Made by a program: the position numbers and the translations under genes. From Dokdonella_A sp963834755 (GTDB lineage Bacteria > Pseudomonadota > Gammaproteobacteria > Xanthomonadales > Rhodanobacteraceae): DNA of 64,000 nt. Positions 52,827 to 63,372 of the stretch are shown here, one piece after another (the first letter of the stretch is position 1; each line of letters begins with the position of its first letter). Location of the stretch: positions 1 through 64,000 of the forward strand of contig CAWICQ010000010.1 of the NCBI GenBank assembly GCA_963834755.1, given 5' to 3'. The notes beneath the pieces were generated by a model. That model was not told the origin of the DNA and searched no databases. It saw nothing but the letters and a program-made list of their open reading frames with translations.

Positions 52827-55139
52827 TCACCACGTGGCGGTGCACGTTGCGTCGCCGCTTATCGTTATGCTCGAAGTGGGGTTGGTGCTGTTTGTGCAGT
52901 CGCCGGTCCAACCGGCAAAGCCCGGCGTCGTATCGCCGGCTCCGGACTCGGCCAAGGCCACCGTCGCGCCGTCGGTAAACGTGAACGTGCATGTCCGGGT
53001 GGTCGAAGCGGGCGGGTTCGGCACGGACGCGGTGCATGAGGTGCCTTGACCGGTTGGCGGCGAGAAAGCATTGCTGTTCAGGGTGACGGTGTAGTCGCCC
53101 GACGGATCGGCCGAGTTCGTCGCGTTCACATTGATCGTAAGCGTGTGCACGATCGGTGCCGTGATCGTGATGTCCTGCGACTGCCCCGCGGCACTGATCG
53201 TCAACGTTCCAGCGGTGCCGCCGGTACTCGATCCACCAATGCCGGACGTCGTCGACGAGCCCTGCGTGCATCCGTCGACACCGGTTAGATGATCGAACGT
53301 GCCCGTGTTCGGCGTCCCGTCCACCGTGCCGCGACCCGCACCCGTCAAGGTGTACAGGAAGCCGACCTGGACACCACGCAGCGGAATACCCAGCGCGTCG
53401 GTCACGCAGACGGTGATCGTATTCGTCGTATTGCCCGCGATCGTCAGCGGAGAGACCAGCAACGTTGCGGGAGCAAGACCCGGATAAACCAGCGTGCCGG
53501 CATCGACGACGCTGCGCTGACCGCTGGTCACGTTGTCCACGCCATCGCCTTCCGCCCAGATCGCAACGGCGCTGCCGACGCTGTTGACGGTGTAGTTCAA
53601 GGTCGTGTGCGCGACGCCGATGTTGTTGGTCGTCTCGGGCGAGCTGATGTTGCCGTGCTGCGCGCGGCCGATCAGGTACGGCAGTACCGAACCGTAGTCG
53701 ACCGAAACACCGGTCGTGTCGTTGCGATTGAATGCCGACGACGCGGTGAGGCTGGTCTGGCTATTCACCGACGCGACCGTGACGGCGCTGACGAGATCCG
53801 AATTGCCCTCGACGGCCTTGCCGAACACGACGAGCGCATCGCCGGGGCCTGCGCCGCCACCGGCGGTCTGGAAGCGGCCGGTCGGTGCGGTGAAGAGCGT
53901 GCCGCCTTCCTGCGGGTTGCCGTCGATGCCGGAGATCAGGAACACGTTATCGTCGGCCGAGCCGGGCGCGCCGACCGGTTCATCGACGGCGCCGAAGCGG
54001 ATCGATGTGCCAGGCAACACAGGATTGCCCTGGCGATCGGTGCCGAGCGCGCTGACGATGAGGCTCAGCGTCGCGTCCGGATCCGGCGGAATTCCCGAGC
54101 TGTCCGAGCTGACATCGCCCGAAACCGAATTGACCGTGATGCCGGGAAGATTCGGAGCGACGACCGGCGAGGTGATCTCGAGGCTGTAGAGCTTGCCGTC
54201 GGACACGATCACCGAGAACGTCGCGGATACCGGATCGGCGATGCCGTTGGTCACATTGTTGTCGGAGCGATCTGCGGTCGCGCGGATCTGAATCGGCCCT
54301 TGCACGGTGCCGGCCTGGAACGACGCCGTTGCGACGCCATGGTTGGTGTGCGCCGCGACCGTCGTGCCGCTGACGGGGCCGCCGACGGACGTCGCCGAGA
54401 GCGTCGCGTCCCGCCCGGATCTCTGACGATATCGAATTGCACATTGTCGACGCCGCCATTGCCCGCTGTCCGGATCCGGAACGGGCTGGCCAGCCGCCGT
54501 CGAGGACCGTTGCGGAGAGCACGCGAGCTCTGATTGCCGCCGGAGCCGGAGCATATAAACCCCCGCGGGCGACGCAGCTCATGGCTCACCGATGGCCGGC
54601 GTAGGAACCCGAGGCGTTCTGCACCGTGAAGACAAGACTGTTGCTAACGCGTCGCGCTGGTGACAGGATCGACTCCGCGGAAACGTTCAACGTGCGCGGT
54701 CCCGTCGCTTGACCGAGTCGAGAAGACCCAGCAATCGCGTGTCCGGTGATCGGCGTGAATTGGGATCGTTGCCCCAGTAGATCGCCGTGACTCGTCAGGT
54801 GCCGCTGGTGCTGGCGTCGTCGAGGCCTGTGGAAGCTGACGAGGCGGCCACGGTGATCGGAGAGCTGCTGGCTGAACGTCGTGACCGGACGACCGGGGCT
54901 GCCGTCGGCGTTCGTCCAAGTGAATCGTCCACTTCGTCTCGGGTACGGCGACGCCGCGCTGACCATGGATCTTCGCCGGCGTTTAGCGGCAGCGTCGTCG
55001 GTCGCCGGCACGGAGTCAGCGTGATCGTTGCCGCTCCGCGGCGGCGAGAAGAACCCCCGCCGTTACCGCCGCCTCCGCCGCAACTGCTCAGGGCGAGGCT
55101 GGCGAGCAGCAACCCGAGGGTCTTGTGGACAAAGTTCAT
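52827..55139 (-). pseudogene. Secreted Ig-like/InlB-repeat lipoprotein gene with several frameshifts near its 5' end
   Basis: The start at 55139 gives a clear lipoprotein leader, MNFVHKTLGLLLASLALSSC, then poly-Gly. Between about 55080 and 54400 the reading frame changes several times: pieces such as ATITLTP, LPLNAGEDPWSA, ASPYP, WTNADGSPG, DDASTSGT, LVFTVQNASGS and VLSATVLDGG lie in all three frames in the right order. From about 54440 to 52827 one clean frame of some 530 residues encodes beta-rich repeats (ATLSATSVGGPVSGTTVAAH; ITVCVTDALGIPLRGVQVGF) and a closing bacterial-repeat domain (FAGWTGDCTNSTNP, SGDATCTATW). It is probably a cell-surface protein. The terminator at 52778 is intact. 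Confidence 0.75.
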
Positions 55140-55214
55140 AATCGTTCTCCAGGGTCGCACGTCTGTTCGTTATCCGTTCGCAGCATGCCGTCGCTACGGC
55201 ATGCTGGCGGTAAA

Positions 55215-57501
55215 TCATTTCAGGCTGTCGTTGAGGATGCGCGGCGTGACGAAGATCAAGAGCTCGGCCTTGGTGTTGTTGCGGCTCGAGAACTTGAACA
55301 GGTTGCCGAGGATCGGCACGTCGCCGAGATACGGCACCTTCTGCACCGAGTCGGTCTTGTTGACTTCGTAGACGCCGCCGAGCACGACGGTCTGGCCGTT
55401 GTCGACGAGCACCGAAGTGTTGATCTCGCGCTTGTCGAGCTGGGGCACCTGACCGCCGCCCGGGTTGTCGATGAAGCTTGCGATCGCGTCCTTCTTGACG
55501 TTGAGATCGAGATAAACGCGGTCGTCCGCGGTGATCGTCGGCGTGACCTTGAGCTCGAGCACTGCTTCCTTGAAGTTGACGGTCGCTTGCGGCGCGCCGG
55601 TGCCGCCGCTCTGGAACGTCACGTAGCCGACTTCCTGGCCCTGCTTGATGTCGGCTTCCTTCTGGCTCGCCGTGATGACGCGCGGCGTCGAAATGACTTC
55701 GCCGCGGCCTTCGGTCTGCGCCGCCGAGAGCTCGAGATCGAGCAGATAGTCCGCGCCGAGGATGGCGAGACCGAAGCTGCCCGCCGGGTTCGTCACCGGC
55801 ATGTTGACGTTGAGTCGGTCGGCGAGGTTCGGCACGGCAATGCCGCCCTGCAGGCCGGGCTGCGGCTGCGAGGGGATGGTGCCGGGACTGAGCGGCCGGC
55901 AGCCCGCGGCTGCCCGGAGGTCGAGGCGATTGTTGAGGACAACGTTGTTCATCTCGTCGGTGCCGAACGCGGTGCCCGACGTCGTGATGACGTTGCCGTT
56001 GCCGGTCTCGTAACCGCCGCTGACGCCGAACTTGACGCCGAGCTCGCGTGCGAACGAATCGCTCGCGATCACGATGCGCGATTCGATCAGCACCTGCTGC
56101 ACCGGACGATCGAGGATCGAGACGAGCTGGCGGATCTCCTGGATCTTCGACGGGAATATCGCTGACCAGAAGAATGTTGGTGCGGTCGTCGAACGTGACG
56201 CTGCCGCGCGGACGAGAGGAATCCGCGCTGCTGCTGCCCGCCTCCGCCGCGGCGCCGCCGCCAGCCTGATTTGCCGCGGCTTCTTTGGTCAGCAGCGCGG
56301 CCACGTCCTTGGCCTTGCCGTAGCTGATCGGGATGTAGTCGGAAACCAGCGCTTCCTTGTCCTCGATCTTGAGGCGCGCATCGGCGATCGCTTCTTCGCG
56401 CTCGGCGATTTCCTTCTGCGGCGCCACCCAGATCACATTGCCGCGACGGCGCTTATCGAGTCCCTTGGCCTGCAGCACGATGTCGAGCGCCTGATCCCAC
56501 GGAACGTTGATGAGACGCAGCGTGACGTTGCCCTGCACGCTGTCGGCGACCACGATATTGAGATCGGACACGTCGGCAATCAGCTGCAGCACCGAACGCG
56601 TCGGGATGTCCTGGAAGTTGAAGGTGACGCGGCTGCCCGAGTATTCGGGTTCGGCGTTCTTGCCTTTTAGCTTCTGATCGTCCTTCTTCGCGGAGATCTC
56701 GACGATATATTCGTCGCCGGTCTGATACGCGAGCTGTTCGTACGGCGGCATCGCGGCGATCTCGACGCGCACGCCGTTCGTGCCATGTGGACGCGTCTCG
56801 ATCGACTGCACCGGCGTTGCGAAGTCGAGCACGTCGAGGCGCTGCGCAAGATTCGGCGGCAGATGCACGTTCGAAAGATCGACCACGACTTTGGTGCCTT
56901 CGCGCTTCAGGTTCGCGGCAACACCGGGGCCCGAAAAGCTGATCACGACCCGGCCTTCGCCGTTCTTGCCGCGACGGAAGTCGACGTTCGAGACGTCGAT
57001 GCCCTGCACCGCGACGGTCTTGGTCGGGTCCGTGGCCCCGGCCGAAACCGCTGCCGGCGTCGACCCCGAGGTGCCGCTGTTGACGGTCAGCGTCAACGTA
57101 TTGCCGCTGCCGCCTTTCTCATAAGTTGCGGGCCGGAACAGATCGATGACGACGCGCGTGCGCCCGGCGGCTTCGATCGCCGAGATGCCCGACGTCGCAC
57201 CGGCACCGACTTCGATGTGGCGCTGACTGAGCCCATTGCGCGTATCGGCGAGATCGATCGCGATGCGCGGAGGCGTCTCGGTCGTGAAGATCTGCGGTGC
57301 CGCGACGGGCGCCGAGAACTTCATCGTGATCTCGACCTTGCCGCCTGGCATGGCTGTATACGCGATGTCCTGGAGCACGTTCTCGGCGTGCGCGGTGCCG
57401 GCGATCAGGATGGCCAGCAGCGCCAGCAGCCTGAAGATGCCGGGTCGTACCGTCGGCTGGGCGAACCCGCGCTCCGAGCACTTAGCAGATGTCGTGATCA
57501 T
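55215..57501 (-). pseudogene. pilQ: Type IV pilus secretin PilQ, interrupted by a one-base frameshift
   Basis: Outer-membrane secretin through which the pilus exits. Start MITTSAKCSERG at 57501 (an ATG at 57525 overlapping pilP is possible), signal peptide to about GTAHA. Two AMIN domains (about 25-240), the STN/N0 domain (about 300-345) and N1 follow to TNILLVSDIP; the frame then breaks. Removing one C from CCC near 56152 gives IPSKIQEIRQLVSILDRPVQ and joins cleanly to QQVLIESRIVIASDSFAREL and the secretin core (VLVDNGQTVVLGGVYE, VPYLGDVPILGNLF, LLIFVTPRIL). The repaired length is about 761 residues, normal for PilQ. A sequencing indel is likely. Confidence 0.88.
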
Positions 57502-57521
57502 GTAATTACCCCCAACGGGCC

Positions 57522-58046
57522 TCATTTCTTGGTGTCGCCCAAGGCGATCGTCGCCTGCCGTTCCATCCAACCGCCTGAGCCGTTAGGAACCAGCTCGACA
57601 AGATCGATATGGTCTTCCGTAATGCCTGTGATGCGCCCGTAGTTCTGGCCGAGATAGTTGCCCATGTGGACGCGATGGACGACGCCGTCGGGGTCGCGGA
57701 TCAGACCCTCGATCGACTTCGCGAGACCGAGCGTTCCGGACATCTTCAAGCCGTCGAGCGGAAATGCCTCGAGCGGTTCGCGTGCGCGGTCCTGATCGGG
57801 ATGGGGACCGTTGTTGGCGGACTGTTCCTGTTCTTCGGCGCTGGCGTTGAACGGATCGCGAAGATCCTGATCCTTGTATTCGAACGTCTCGAACGTCTTA
57901 ATGACCGGCAGCGGGTCCAGCGGCGCGCCCTTCTTTGCCTTTTCCTGCGTGACCCATTGATGCAGGTCGCTGCCCGGAGAACATCCACCGAGCACGACGA
58001 CGAAGATCGCGATCGAAGCGGTGCGCATGAGCGTGTCGGCGCGCAT
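57522..58046 (-). CDS. pilP: Type IV pilus assembly lipoprotein PilP
   Basis: 174 residues from the ATG at 58046, with a GGGGG site six bases upstream; a GTG directly ahead (58049) overlaps the pilO stop. The lipobox VVLGGC is followed by a disordered part and the beta-sandwich domain (about 90-170; LKMSGTLGLAKSIEGLIRDP, GNYLGQNYGRITGI). PilP links the PilMNO inner-membrane ring to the PilQ secretin. Confidence 0.95.
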   Translation of the reverse strand: MRADTLMRTASIAIFVVVLGGCSPGSDLHQWVTQEKAKKGAPLDPLPVIKTFETFEYKDQDLRDPFNASAEEQEQSANNGPHPDQDRAREPLEAFPLDGLKMSGTLGLAKSIEGLIRDPDGVVHRVHMGNYLGQNYGRITGITEDHIDLVELVPNGSGGWMERQATIALGDTKK

Positions 58047-58759
58047 CACGCACCCCCTGATTTCGCCGGCGGCGTTGCCGGCGCCGGTTTCTTCGCCGGC
58101 ACTACGCCCTTCTTCGGACCGGCGGCGGCTTGCGCGGCGGCGGCTTCTTCGTCGTCGACATAACGGTAGGTCTTCACCGTTCCCTCGAGCGTCAACTGAC
58201 CACCCGTCGCGAGCGCTGTGTTGGGACCGGCCTTGACCGGTCGCAGCGAGACGTCGTGCATGGTCAGAATCACCACGCGCGGCAGCGAAGCAACGCCGCT
58301 GATGAAGGTGCCGAACTGGTGATACGTGCCGAGCATCTTCAACTGGATCGGCTTCTCGGCGTAGAACTCCTTGACGACTTCCGCGCCGGGCTGGAACAGA
58401 TCGACGACGATGCCGGCCGCCAACGCGGTCTGCGAAATGTCGACGAGCAGATCAGGCATCTCGGTCTTGCTGGGCAGCTGACGCAGCATCGTGCGCAGCA
58501 TTTCCTTCATGTCTTCGAGCTGCTTGCGGTACGCCGGCAGGTTGACGACCTTGGCCTGCTTGGTCGAAAACTCGGTCTTCAGCGCGCCTTCTCTCTGCTG
58601 CTGTTGTTCCAGAGTCGCCTGCTGATCGCGGATCTTGAACCACCATCCACCGAGCAGTATCAGGAACACGATCAGCACGGCAAAAAACGTCTTGATCGAC
58701 TTCGGCCAGCCACCGACGTTGTTGCGGTCCAGGTTTCGGAGATCGTCGAAGAAACTCAT
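58046..58759 (-). CDS. pilO: Type IV pilus inner-membrane protein PilO
   Basis: 237 residues. Cytoplasmic N-terminus, membrane helix (about 24-42), coiled coil (about 48-90) and a ferredoxin-like periplasmic domain (about 95-205; FQPGAEVVKEFYAEKPIQLK, ASLPRVVILTMHDVSL). The tail is Ala/Pro/Lys-rich. PilO pairs with PilN. The start overlaps the pilN stop by four bases (58756-58759). Confidence 0.96.
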   Translation of the reverse strand: MSFFDDLRNLDRNNVGGWPKSIKTFFAVLIVFLILLGGWWFKIRDQQATLEQQQQREGALKTEFSTKQAKVVNLPAYRKQLEDMKEMLRTMLRQLPSKTEMPDLLVDISQTALAAGIVVDLFQPGAEVVKEFYAEKPIQLKMLGTYHQFGTFISGVASLPRVVILTMHDVSLRPVKAGPNTALATGGQLTLEGTVKTYRYVDDEEAAAAQAAAGPKKGVVPAKKPAPATPPAKSGGA

Positions 58760-59493
58760 TTCTTCTCTCCCTTCGCCGTGCCCGTTGCAGCGGGCGCCGG
58801 CGCCGGAGCCGCCGCCGGACTCGCCGGCGCTGCCGTCGTCGACGTGGGCGTGGCGCTGGTCGATGGGGCGCCGCCTGCCGCAGCCGGCGTGGCCTCGGAA
58901 GCACTGCTATCGGCGATCGACTTTTCGTTCTGCGCGTCTTCGGGCTTGCGCAGCTTGACGTCGAGCGAGAACACGTACGGCGCTTTCTTGTCGACGTCCT
59001 TCGTGCCGGCCTTGTTCTCGATCTTGCGCAGATCCGTGCGGCCCATCCACGGCGAGTTGTCGATGTTGCGCATGTAGCTCGCGACGCGCGCGTTCGATTC
59101 GGCGACGCCTTCGAGCGTGAGGATGTCGCCCGCCTGCTTCATCGAAGTCAGGCGCACGCCGTCCGGAATCGTCTTCACCATCTCGTCGAACAGATGCACC
59201 ATCTGCGCGCGGTTCGACTGCAGCTGCTCGATGATCTGCTTGCGCGTGAGCAGCTGCGAACGCGTCTTGTCGAGTTCCTTGATTTCCTCGATCTGCTTGT
59301 CGAGATTTTTTATCTCGGTCTGCAGATACGTGTTGCGTTCCTGCTGATTGTCGATGCGCGCGCCCATCCAGCCGACCAGCACGAGCAGAGCAAACACGCC
59401 GCCGACCGCCGAGGCGATCAGCAGCATGTAGAACTCGCGCTCGCGCTGCTTGCGTCGGTCGGTGCGCCAAGGCAGAAGATTGATTCTGGCCAT
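58756..59493 (-). CDS. pilN: Type IV pilus inner-membrane protein PilN
   Basis: 245 residues from MARINLLPWRTDRRKQRER, the conserved INLLPWR motif that binds PilM. It then has a membrane helix (about 22-45), a coiled coil (about 48-90) and a periplasmic domain to about 185. It ends in an unusually long Ala/Pro/Ser/Thr tail (about 195-240). The start touches the pilM stop (one shared base). Confidence 0.96.
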   Translation of the reverse strand: MARINLLPWRTDRRKQREREFYMLLIASAVGGVFALLVLVGWMGARIDNQQERNTYLQTEIKNLDKQIEEIKELDKTRSQLLTRKQIIEQLQSNRAQMVHLFDEMVKTIPDGVRLTSMKQAGDILTLEGVAESNARVASYMRNIDNSPWMGRTDLRKIENKAGTKDVDKKAPYVFSLDVKLRKPEDAQNEKSIADSSASEATPAAAGGAPSTSATPTSTTAAPASPAAAPAPAPAATGTAKGEKK

Positions 59494-60551
59494 CAGTCGA
59501 AGCTCCTGAGCGCAAGCCCGCAGGCGATCATCAGCGCCGGCGCGTCCTGCGCCAGCGTCTGCGCCTGCACGCGGCCAGACAGCGACATCTCGGAGAGCGG
59601 ATTGGCGACCACGCAAGGCACGCCGATCTGTTCCTCGACCATGTCGGCGACGCCAGGAATCGATGCGCAGCCGCCAGCGAGCACGATCTGATCGACCTTG
59701 CTGAACTCGCTGCCGGCGAAGAAGAACTGCAGCAGACGACTGATCTGCTGGACCATCGCCTCTTTGAAAGGCTCCAGCACTTCGATTTCGTAGGATTCGG
59801 GCAAGCCGCCCTGACGCTTGGCGAGGCCGGCTTCCTCGTAACTGAGACCGTAGCGCCGCATCACCTCGTCGGTGAGCTGTTTGCCGCCGAACACCTGCTC
59901 GCGCGAATAAATCGTGCGCTGACCCTTGAGCACGATCAGTGTCGTCATCGTAGCGCCGACGTCGACGACCGCGACCACCGCATCTTTCGGCACCGCCAGC
60001 TGATCGGCGATCAGCTTGAACGCGTTTTCCATCGCGAATGCTTCGACGTCGACGACTTTGGTGCCGAGTCCGCCGAGATCGAGCGCCGCGATGCGCAGGT
60101 CAACGTTCTCGGTGCGCGACGCAGCGAGCAGTACGTTGACCATGTCCGGGTTGTCCTTGACCGGACCCAGGACTTCGAAATCGAGGCTGACTTCCTCGAT
60201 CGGATATGGGATGTATTGATTGGCCTCGACCTGGATCTGCGCTTCCATGTCCTCTTCGGTGAGATCGGCGGGCATGGGGATGATCTTGGTGATGACCGCT
60301 GAGCCCGCCACGGCCGCGGCGGCGAACTTGCTCTTCGCGCCCGAACGGTTGAACGCGCGTCGGATGGCTTCGCCGACGGCTTCGACCTCGACGATGTTTT
60401 TCTCGACGACCGCGTTCGGCGGCAGCGGCTCGACCGCATAGTGTTCGACGCGATAACGGCCGCCGACCTGCCCCAGTTGAAGCAGCTTGACCGCAGTCGA
60501 ACTGATGTCGACGCCAATCAGCGCCGGCGCTTTAGGTGTGAACAGGCCCAC
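59493..60551 (-). CDS. pilM: Type IV pilus actin-like protein PilM
   Basis: 352 residues from a GTG at 60551, which has AGGGG at correct spacing; an in-frame GTG six codons earlier overlaps that site and is less likely. The actin-like ATPase fold is seen in LIGVDISSTAVKLLQL, VAVVDVGATMTTLIVL, and VLAGGCASIPGVADMVEEQI. PilM is the cytoplasmic hub that binds PilN. It is first in pilMNOPQ and divergent from mrcA, the standard gammaproteobacterial order. Confidence 0.96.
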   Translation of the reverse strand: MGLFTPKAPALIGVDISSTAVKLLQLGQVGGRYRVEHYAVEPLPPNAVVEKNIVEVEAVGEAIRRAFNRSGAKSKFAAAAVAGSAVITKIIPMPADLTEEDMEAQIQVEANQYIPYPIEEVSLDFEVLGPVKDNPDMVNVLLAASRTENVDLRIAALDLGGLGTKVVDVEAFAMENAFKLIADQLAVPKDAVVAVVDVGATMTTLIVLKGQRTIYSREQVFGGKQLTDEVMRRYGLSYEEAGLAKRQGGLPESYEIEVLEPFKEAMVQQISRLLQFFFAGSEFSKVDQIVLAGGCASIPGVADMVEEQIGVPCVVANPLSEMSLSGRVQAQTLAQDAPALMIACGLALRSFD

Positions 60552-60600
60552 ACTTTTTCCCCTTCCCACGCGCTCTTACGAGCGAAAGATGCGCCGTTAC

Positions 60601-60629
60601 ATTAAATCCAAACTTTAACGATTTATCAA
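60601..60629 (-). promoter_or_regulatory. Sigma-70 promoter of pilMNOPQ
   Basis: On the minus strand TTGATA (60624-60629) and TTTAAT (60601-60606) are separated by exactly 17 bases; each differs from consensus at one position. Transcription would start near 60594, about 43 bases before the pilM GTG. Confidence 0.75.
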
Positions 60630-60731
60630 CACCCCGTCGCAAAACCGGGCAAGACCTGTCCTTTTTGTGGCTGAACGCGGACCCCGCCCCTGCGAGCACA
60701 CGCTGCAATGTCCGCTGGCGTGTGAGCGATC

Positions 60732-60737
60732 TATACT
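60732..60737 (+). promoter_or_regulatory. Possible -10 element of mrcA
   Basis: TATACT stands 52 bases before the mrcA ATG. No convincing -35 box is found at normal spacing, so this is only a candidate. Confidence 0.35.
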
Positions 60738-60788
60738 CCGTTACTTGCCGCTTTTACCTTGATTAGCATCACAAGTCCCGCCCGTAAG

Positions 60789-63278
60789 ATGAGAATCCTC
60801 CTCCGGTTATTGCGCTACGCGCTCTACCTGGCGCTCGCGGGCGCTCTGCTCGGCGTCCTTGCACTCGGCACGGCCTATTGGCTGATCGCTCCGAGACTGC
60901 CCTCCGTCGAGACGCTCAAGGATGTTCGCCTCCAGGTTCCGCTCAGGATCTATTCGGCAGACGACAAGCTGATTGCGGCCTTCGGCGAGACCAAACGCAC
61001 CCCGGTACGCATCCAGGACGTGCCGGACCGTCTGAAGCAGGCGTTCCTGGCGGCCGAGGATGCCGATTTCTATACGCACAGCGGCATCGACGTCGGCGGC
61101 ATCTTCCGGGCCGTCTGGCTGGTCATCACGACCGGCAGCAAGCACGTCGCAGGCGGCAGCACGATCACCCAGCAGGTCGCGCGCAATTTCTTCCTGAGTC
61201 CCGAAGTCAGCTACACGCGCAAGCTTTCCGAAATTTTCCTCGCGTTCCGCATCGAAAACGCGCTGACCAAGGACGAGATCCTCGAGCTCTATCTCAACAA
61301 GATCTTCCTCGGCCATCGCTCGTACGGCGTTTCGGCGGCCGCAGAGTTCTACTACGGCAAGACGTTGCCCGAGCTCACGATCGCCGAGTGCGCGATGCTG
61401 GCCTCGCTGCCGAAGTTTCCGTCGACAGGCAACCCGATCAGCAACCCGACTCGCGCGATCGAGCGCCGCAACTACGTGCTCGGCCGCATGCTCGACAACC
61501 ACTTCATCGACAAGGCCGCCTACGATCAGGGCATCGCCGCGCCGGACCTCGCCTTTCCACACGAGCCACCTGTCGAAGTCGATGCGCCCTACTTCGCCGA
61601 GATGGTCCGCATCGAAGCGATGGAACGGCTCGGCAACGACGCGTTGACCGATGGCTACGTCGTCAAGACGACGCTTGATTCAATGCGCCAGGAAGCGGCG
61701 AATCAGGCGCTGCGCACCGACCTCGTCACCTACGACCGGCGTCACGGCTATCGCGGCGCCGAAGCGCACGTCGATCTCGCCGCCGACAGCAGCAAGGCCG
61801 ACTGGGACAAGGCGCTGCTCGACTATCACACGCTCTCCGGGCTCGTTCCGGGCATCGTCACGACCGTTGATGCGTCGTCGGCTTCGGTTTACCTCGCTGA
61901 CGGCCAGACGGCGACCCTCGAGCTCGCCGCCGTCGATTGGGCGCGCCGGCAGATCGATGGAGACCGTCGTGGCGCAACGCCGAAGAAAGTCGACGATGTC
62001 TTGAAGCGCGGCGACATCATCCGCGTCGAGCGCAACGACAAGGACGCATGGGTGCTGACGCAGATGCCGGCCGCCGAAGCCGCGTTCGTCGCGCTCGATC
62101 CCGAGGACGGCGCGATCGAAACGCTGATCGGCGGTTTCAGTTTCCTGCGCAGCAAGTTCAACCGCGTGACGCAGAGCAATCGCTCGCCAGGATCAGGCTT
62201 CAAGCCATTCCTTTATTCCGCCGCGTTCGAGCACGGCTTCACGCCGGCGTCGGTCGTCAACGATGCGCCGCTGGTGTTTCCCGATCCGTCCAAACCGAAC
62301 GGCCTGTGGACGCCGAAGAACGACGACGACACGTTCCAGGGTCCGATCCGCTTGCGCGAGGCGCTGGTCAAATCCGTCAATCTCGTATCGGTGCGCGTGC
62401 TCGACGCGATCGGCGTCCACTACGCGCGCGAGTACATCACGCGTTTCGGCTTTGCGGCTGAGCAGATTCCGGAAAGCCTGTCGATGGCGCTCGGTACCGC
62501 GTCGGTCTCGCCACTGACGATGGCGCGTGGCTACGCGGTGTTCGCCAATGGCGGTTTCCTGATCGATCCCTATTTCGTTCGCGAGATCGACGATCGCGAC
62601 GGCAAAGTCGTCTACAGCGCCGATCCTGCGCTGGCTTGCGCGACGTGCCCGCAGCGGCAACTCGCCGAGGCCGCCCATCCGCCGCATGTCGAGTCGACCA
62701 CGACGACGAGCGCGCTCAATCCGATCGGCAACGCGAAAGCGGAGCCGACGCCGGCGCCGCACGCGCCGGGCGAGCCGCATCTCGCACCGCGCGTCATCGA
62801 TGCACGCAACGCGTATCTCGTCACGTCGCTGATGCGCGACGTCGTCCGCCGCGGCACCGGCGCGGCCGCGATGGTGCTCAAGCGTAACGATCTCGCCGGC
62901 AAGACCGGATCGACCAACGATCACCGGGATGCCTGGTTCACCGGATTCGATGCCGACAAGCTCGTCGCGAGCTGCTGGGTCGGCTTCGACGATTTCGGCT
63001 CGCTTGGACACGGCGAATTCGGCGCGAAAGCCGCGCTGCCGATCTGGATCGACTTCATGCGCGTCGCGCTCAAGGATGTGCCGGAGCAACCGTTCGACAT
63101 GCCGCCCGGAATCAGCAAGGTGCGCATCGATCCCGCGACGGGCGCGTTGGCATCGGCGTCGGATTCGGGCGCGATCCTCGAGGTGCTCAAATCCGAAGAT
63201 GTCGCACGACTCGCCGCACAACCTTCGCAGGATGCGCAGAAGAACGGCGAGCAGCGCGAAGCGTACGACGTGTTTTGA
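60789..63278 (+). CDS. mrcA: Penicillin-binding protein 1A (bifunctional transglycosylase/transpeptidase)
   Basis: 829 residues from MRILLRLLRYALYLAL at 60789; a TTG ten codons earlier is less likely. One membrane anchor (about 8-32), glycosyltransferase domain (about 55-230; catalytic Glu in FLAAEDADFYTHSGID, GGSTITQQVARNFFL, IFLGHRSYGVSAAAEFYYGK), an OB-like insert (about 320-430) and a transpeptidase domain with catalytic Ser in SPGSGFKPF, SVN (KSVNLVSVRV) and KTGSTNDHRDAWFTGF. It makes and crosslinks peptidoglycan. A linker with TTTTSALNP and Pro/Ala repeats before KTG is longer than in E. coli. Confidence 0.96.
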   Translation: MRILLRLLRYALYLALAGALLGVLALGTAYWLIAPRLPSVETLKDVRLQVPLRIYSADDKLIAAFGETKRTPVRIQDVPDRLKQAFLAAEDADFYTHSGIDVGGIFRAVWLVITTGSKHVAGGSTITQQVARNFFLSPEVSYTRKLSEIFLAFRIENALTKDEILELYLNKIFLGHRSYGVSAAAEFYYGKTLPELTIAECAMLASLPKFPSTGNPISNPTRAIERRNYVLGRMLDNHFIDKAAYDQGIAAPDLAFPHEPPVEVDAPYFAEMVRIEAMERLGNDALTDGYVVKTTLDSMRQEAANQALRTDLVTYDRRHGYRGAEAHVDLAADSSKADWDKALLDYHTLSGLVPGIVTTVDASSASVYLADGQTATLELAAVDWARRQIDGDRRGATPKKVDDVLKRGDIIRVERNDKDAWVLTQMPAAEAAFVALDPEDGAIETLIGGFSFLRSKFNRVTQSNRSPGSGFKPFLYSAAFEHGFTPASVVNDAPLVFPDPSKPNGLWTPKNDDDTFQGPIRLREALVKSVNLVSVRVLDAIGVHYAREYITRFGFAAEQIPESLSMALGTASVSPLTMARGYAVFANGGFLIDPYFVREIDDRDGKVVYSADPALACATCPQRQLAEAAHPPHVESTTTTSALNPIGNAKAEPTPAPHAPGEPHLAPRVIDARNAYLVTSLMRDVVRRGTGAAAMVLKRNDLAGKTGSTNDHRDAWFTGFDADKLVASCWVGFDDFGSLGHGEFGAKAALPIWIDFMRVALKDVPEQPFDMPPGISKVRIDPATGALASASDSGAILEVLKSEDVARLAAQPSQDAQKNGEQREAYDVF

Positions 63279-63282
63279 TAAA

Positions 63283-63363
63283 GCCGGGATTGGGGAGTGG
63301 GGATTCGGGATTCGCCAAAGCCAGATCTCGACGAATCCCAAATCCCGAATCCCCCATCCCGGC
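63283..63363. repeat. GGGATTC inverted repeat, 32-base arms
   Basis: Arms at 63283-63314 and 63332-63363 pair over almost their whole length (outermost GCCGGGAT/ATCCCGGC) around a 17-base loop. It starts five bases after the mrcA stop and ends ten bases before the next start. It is the most symmetrical member of the heptamer family in the window. Confidence 0.85.
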
Positions 63364-63372
63364 TCTTCCACT

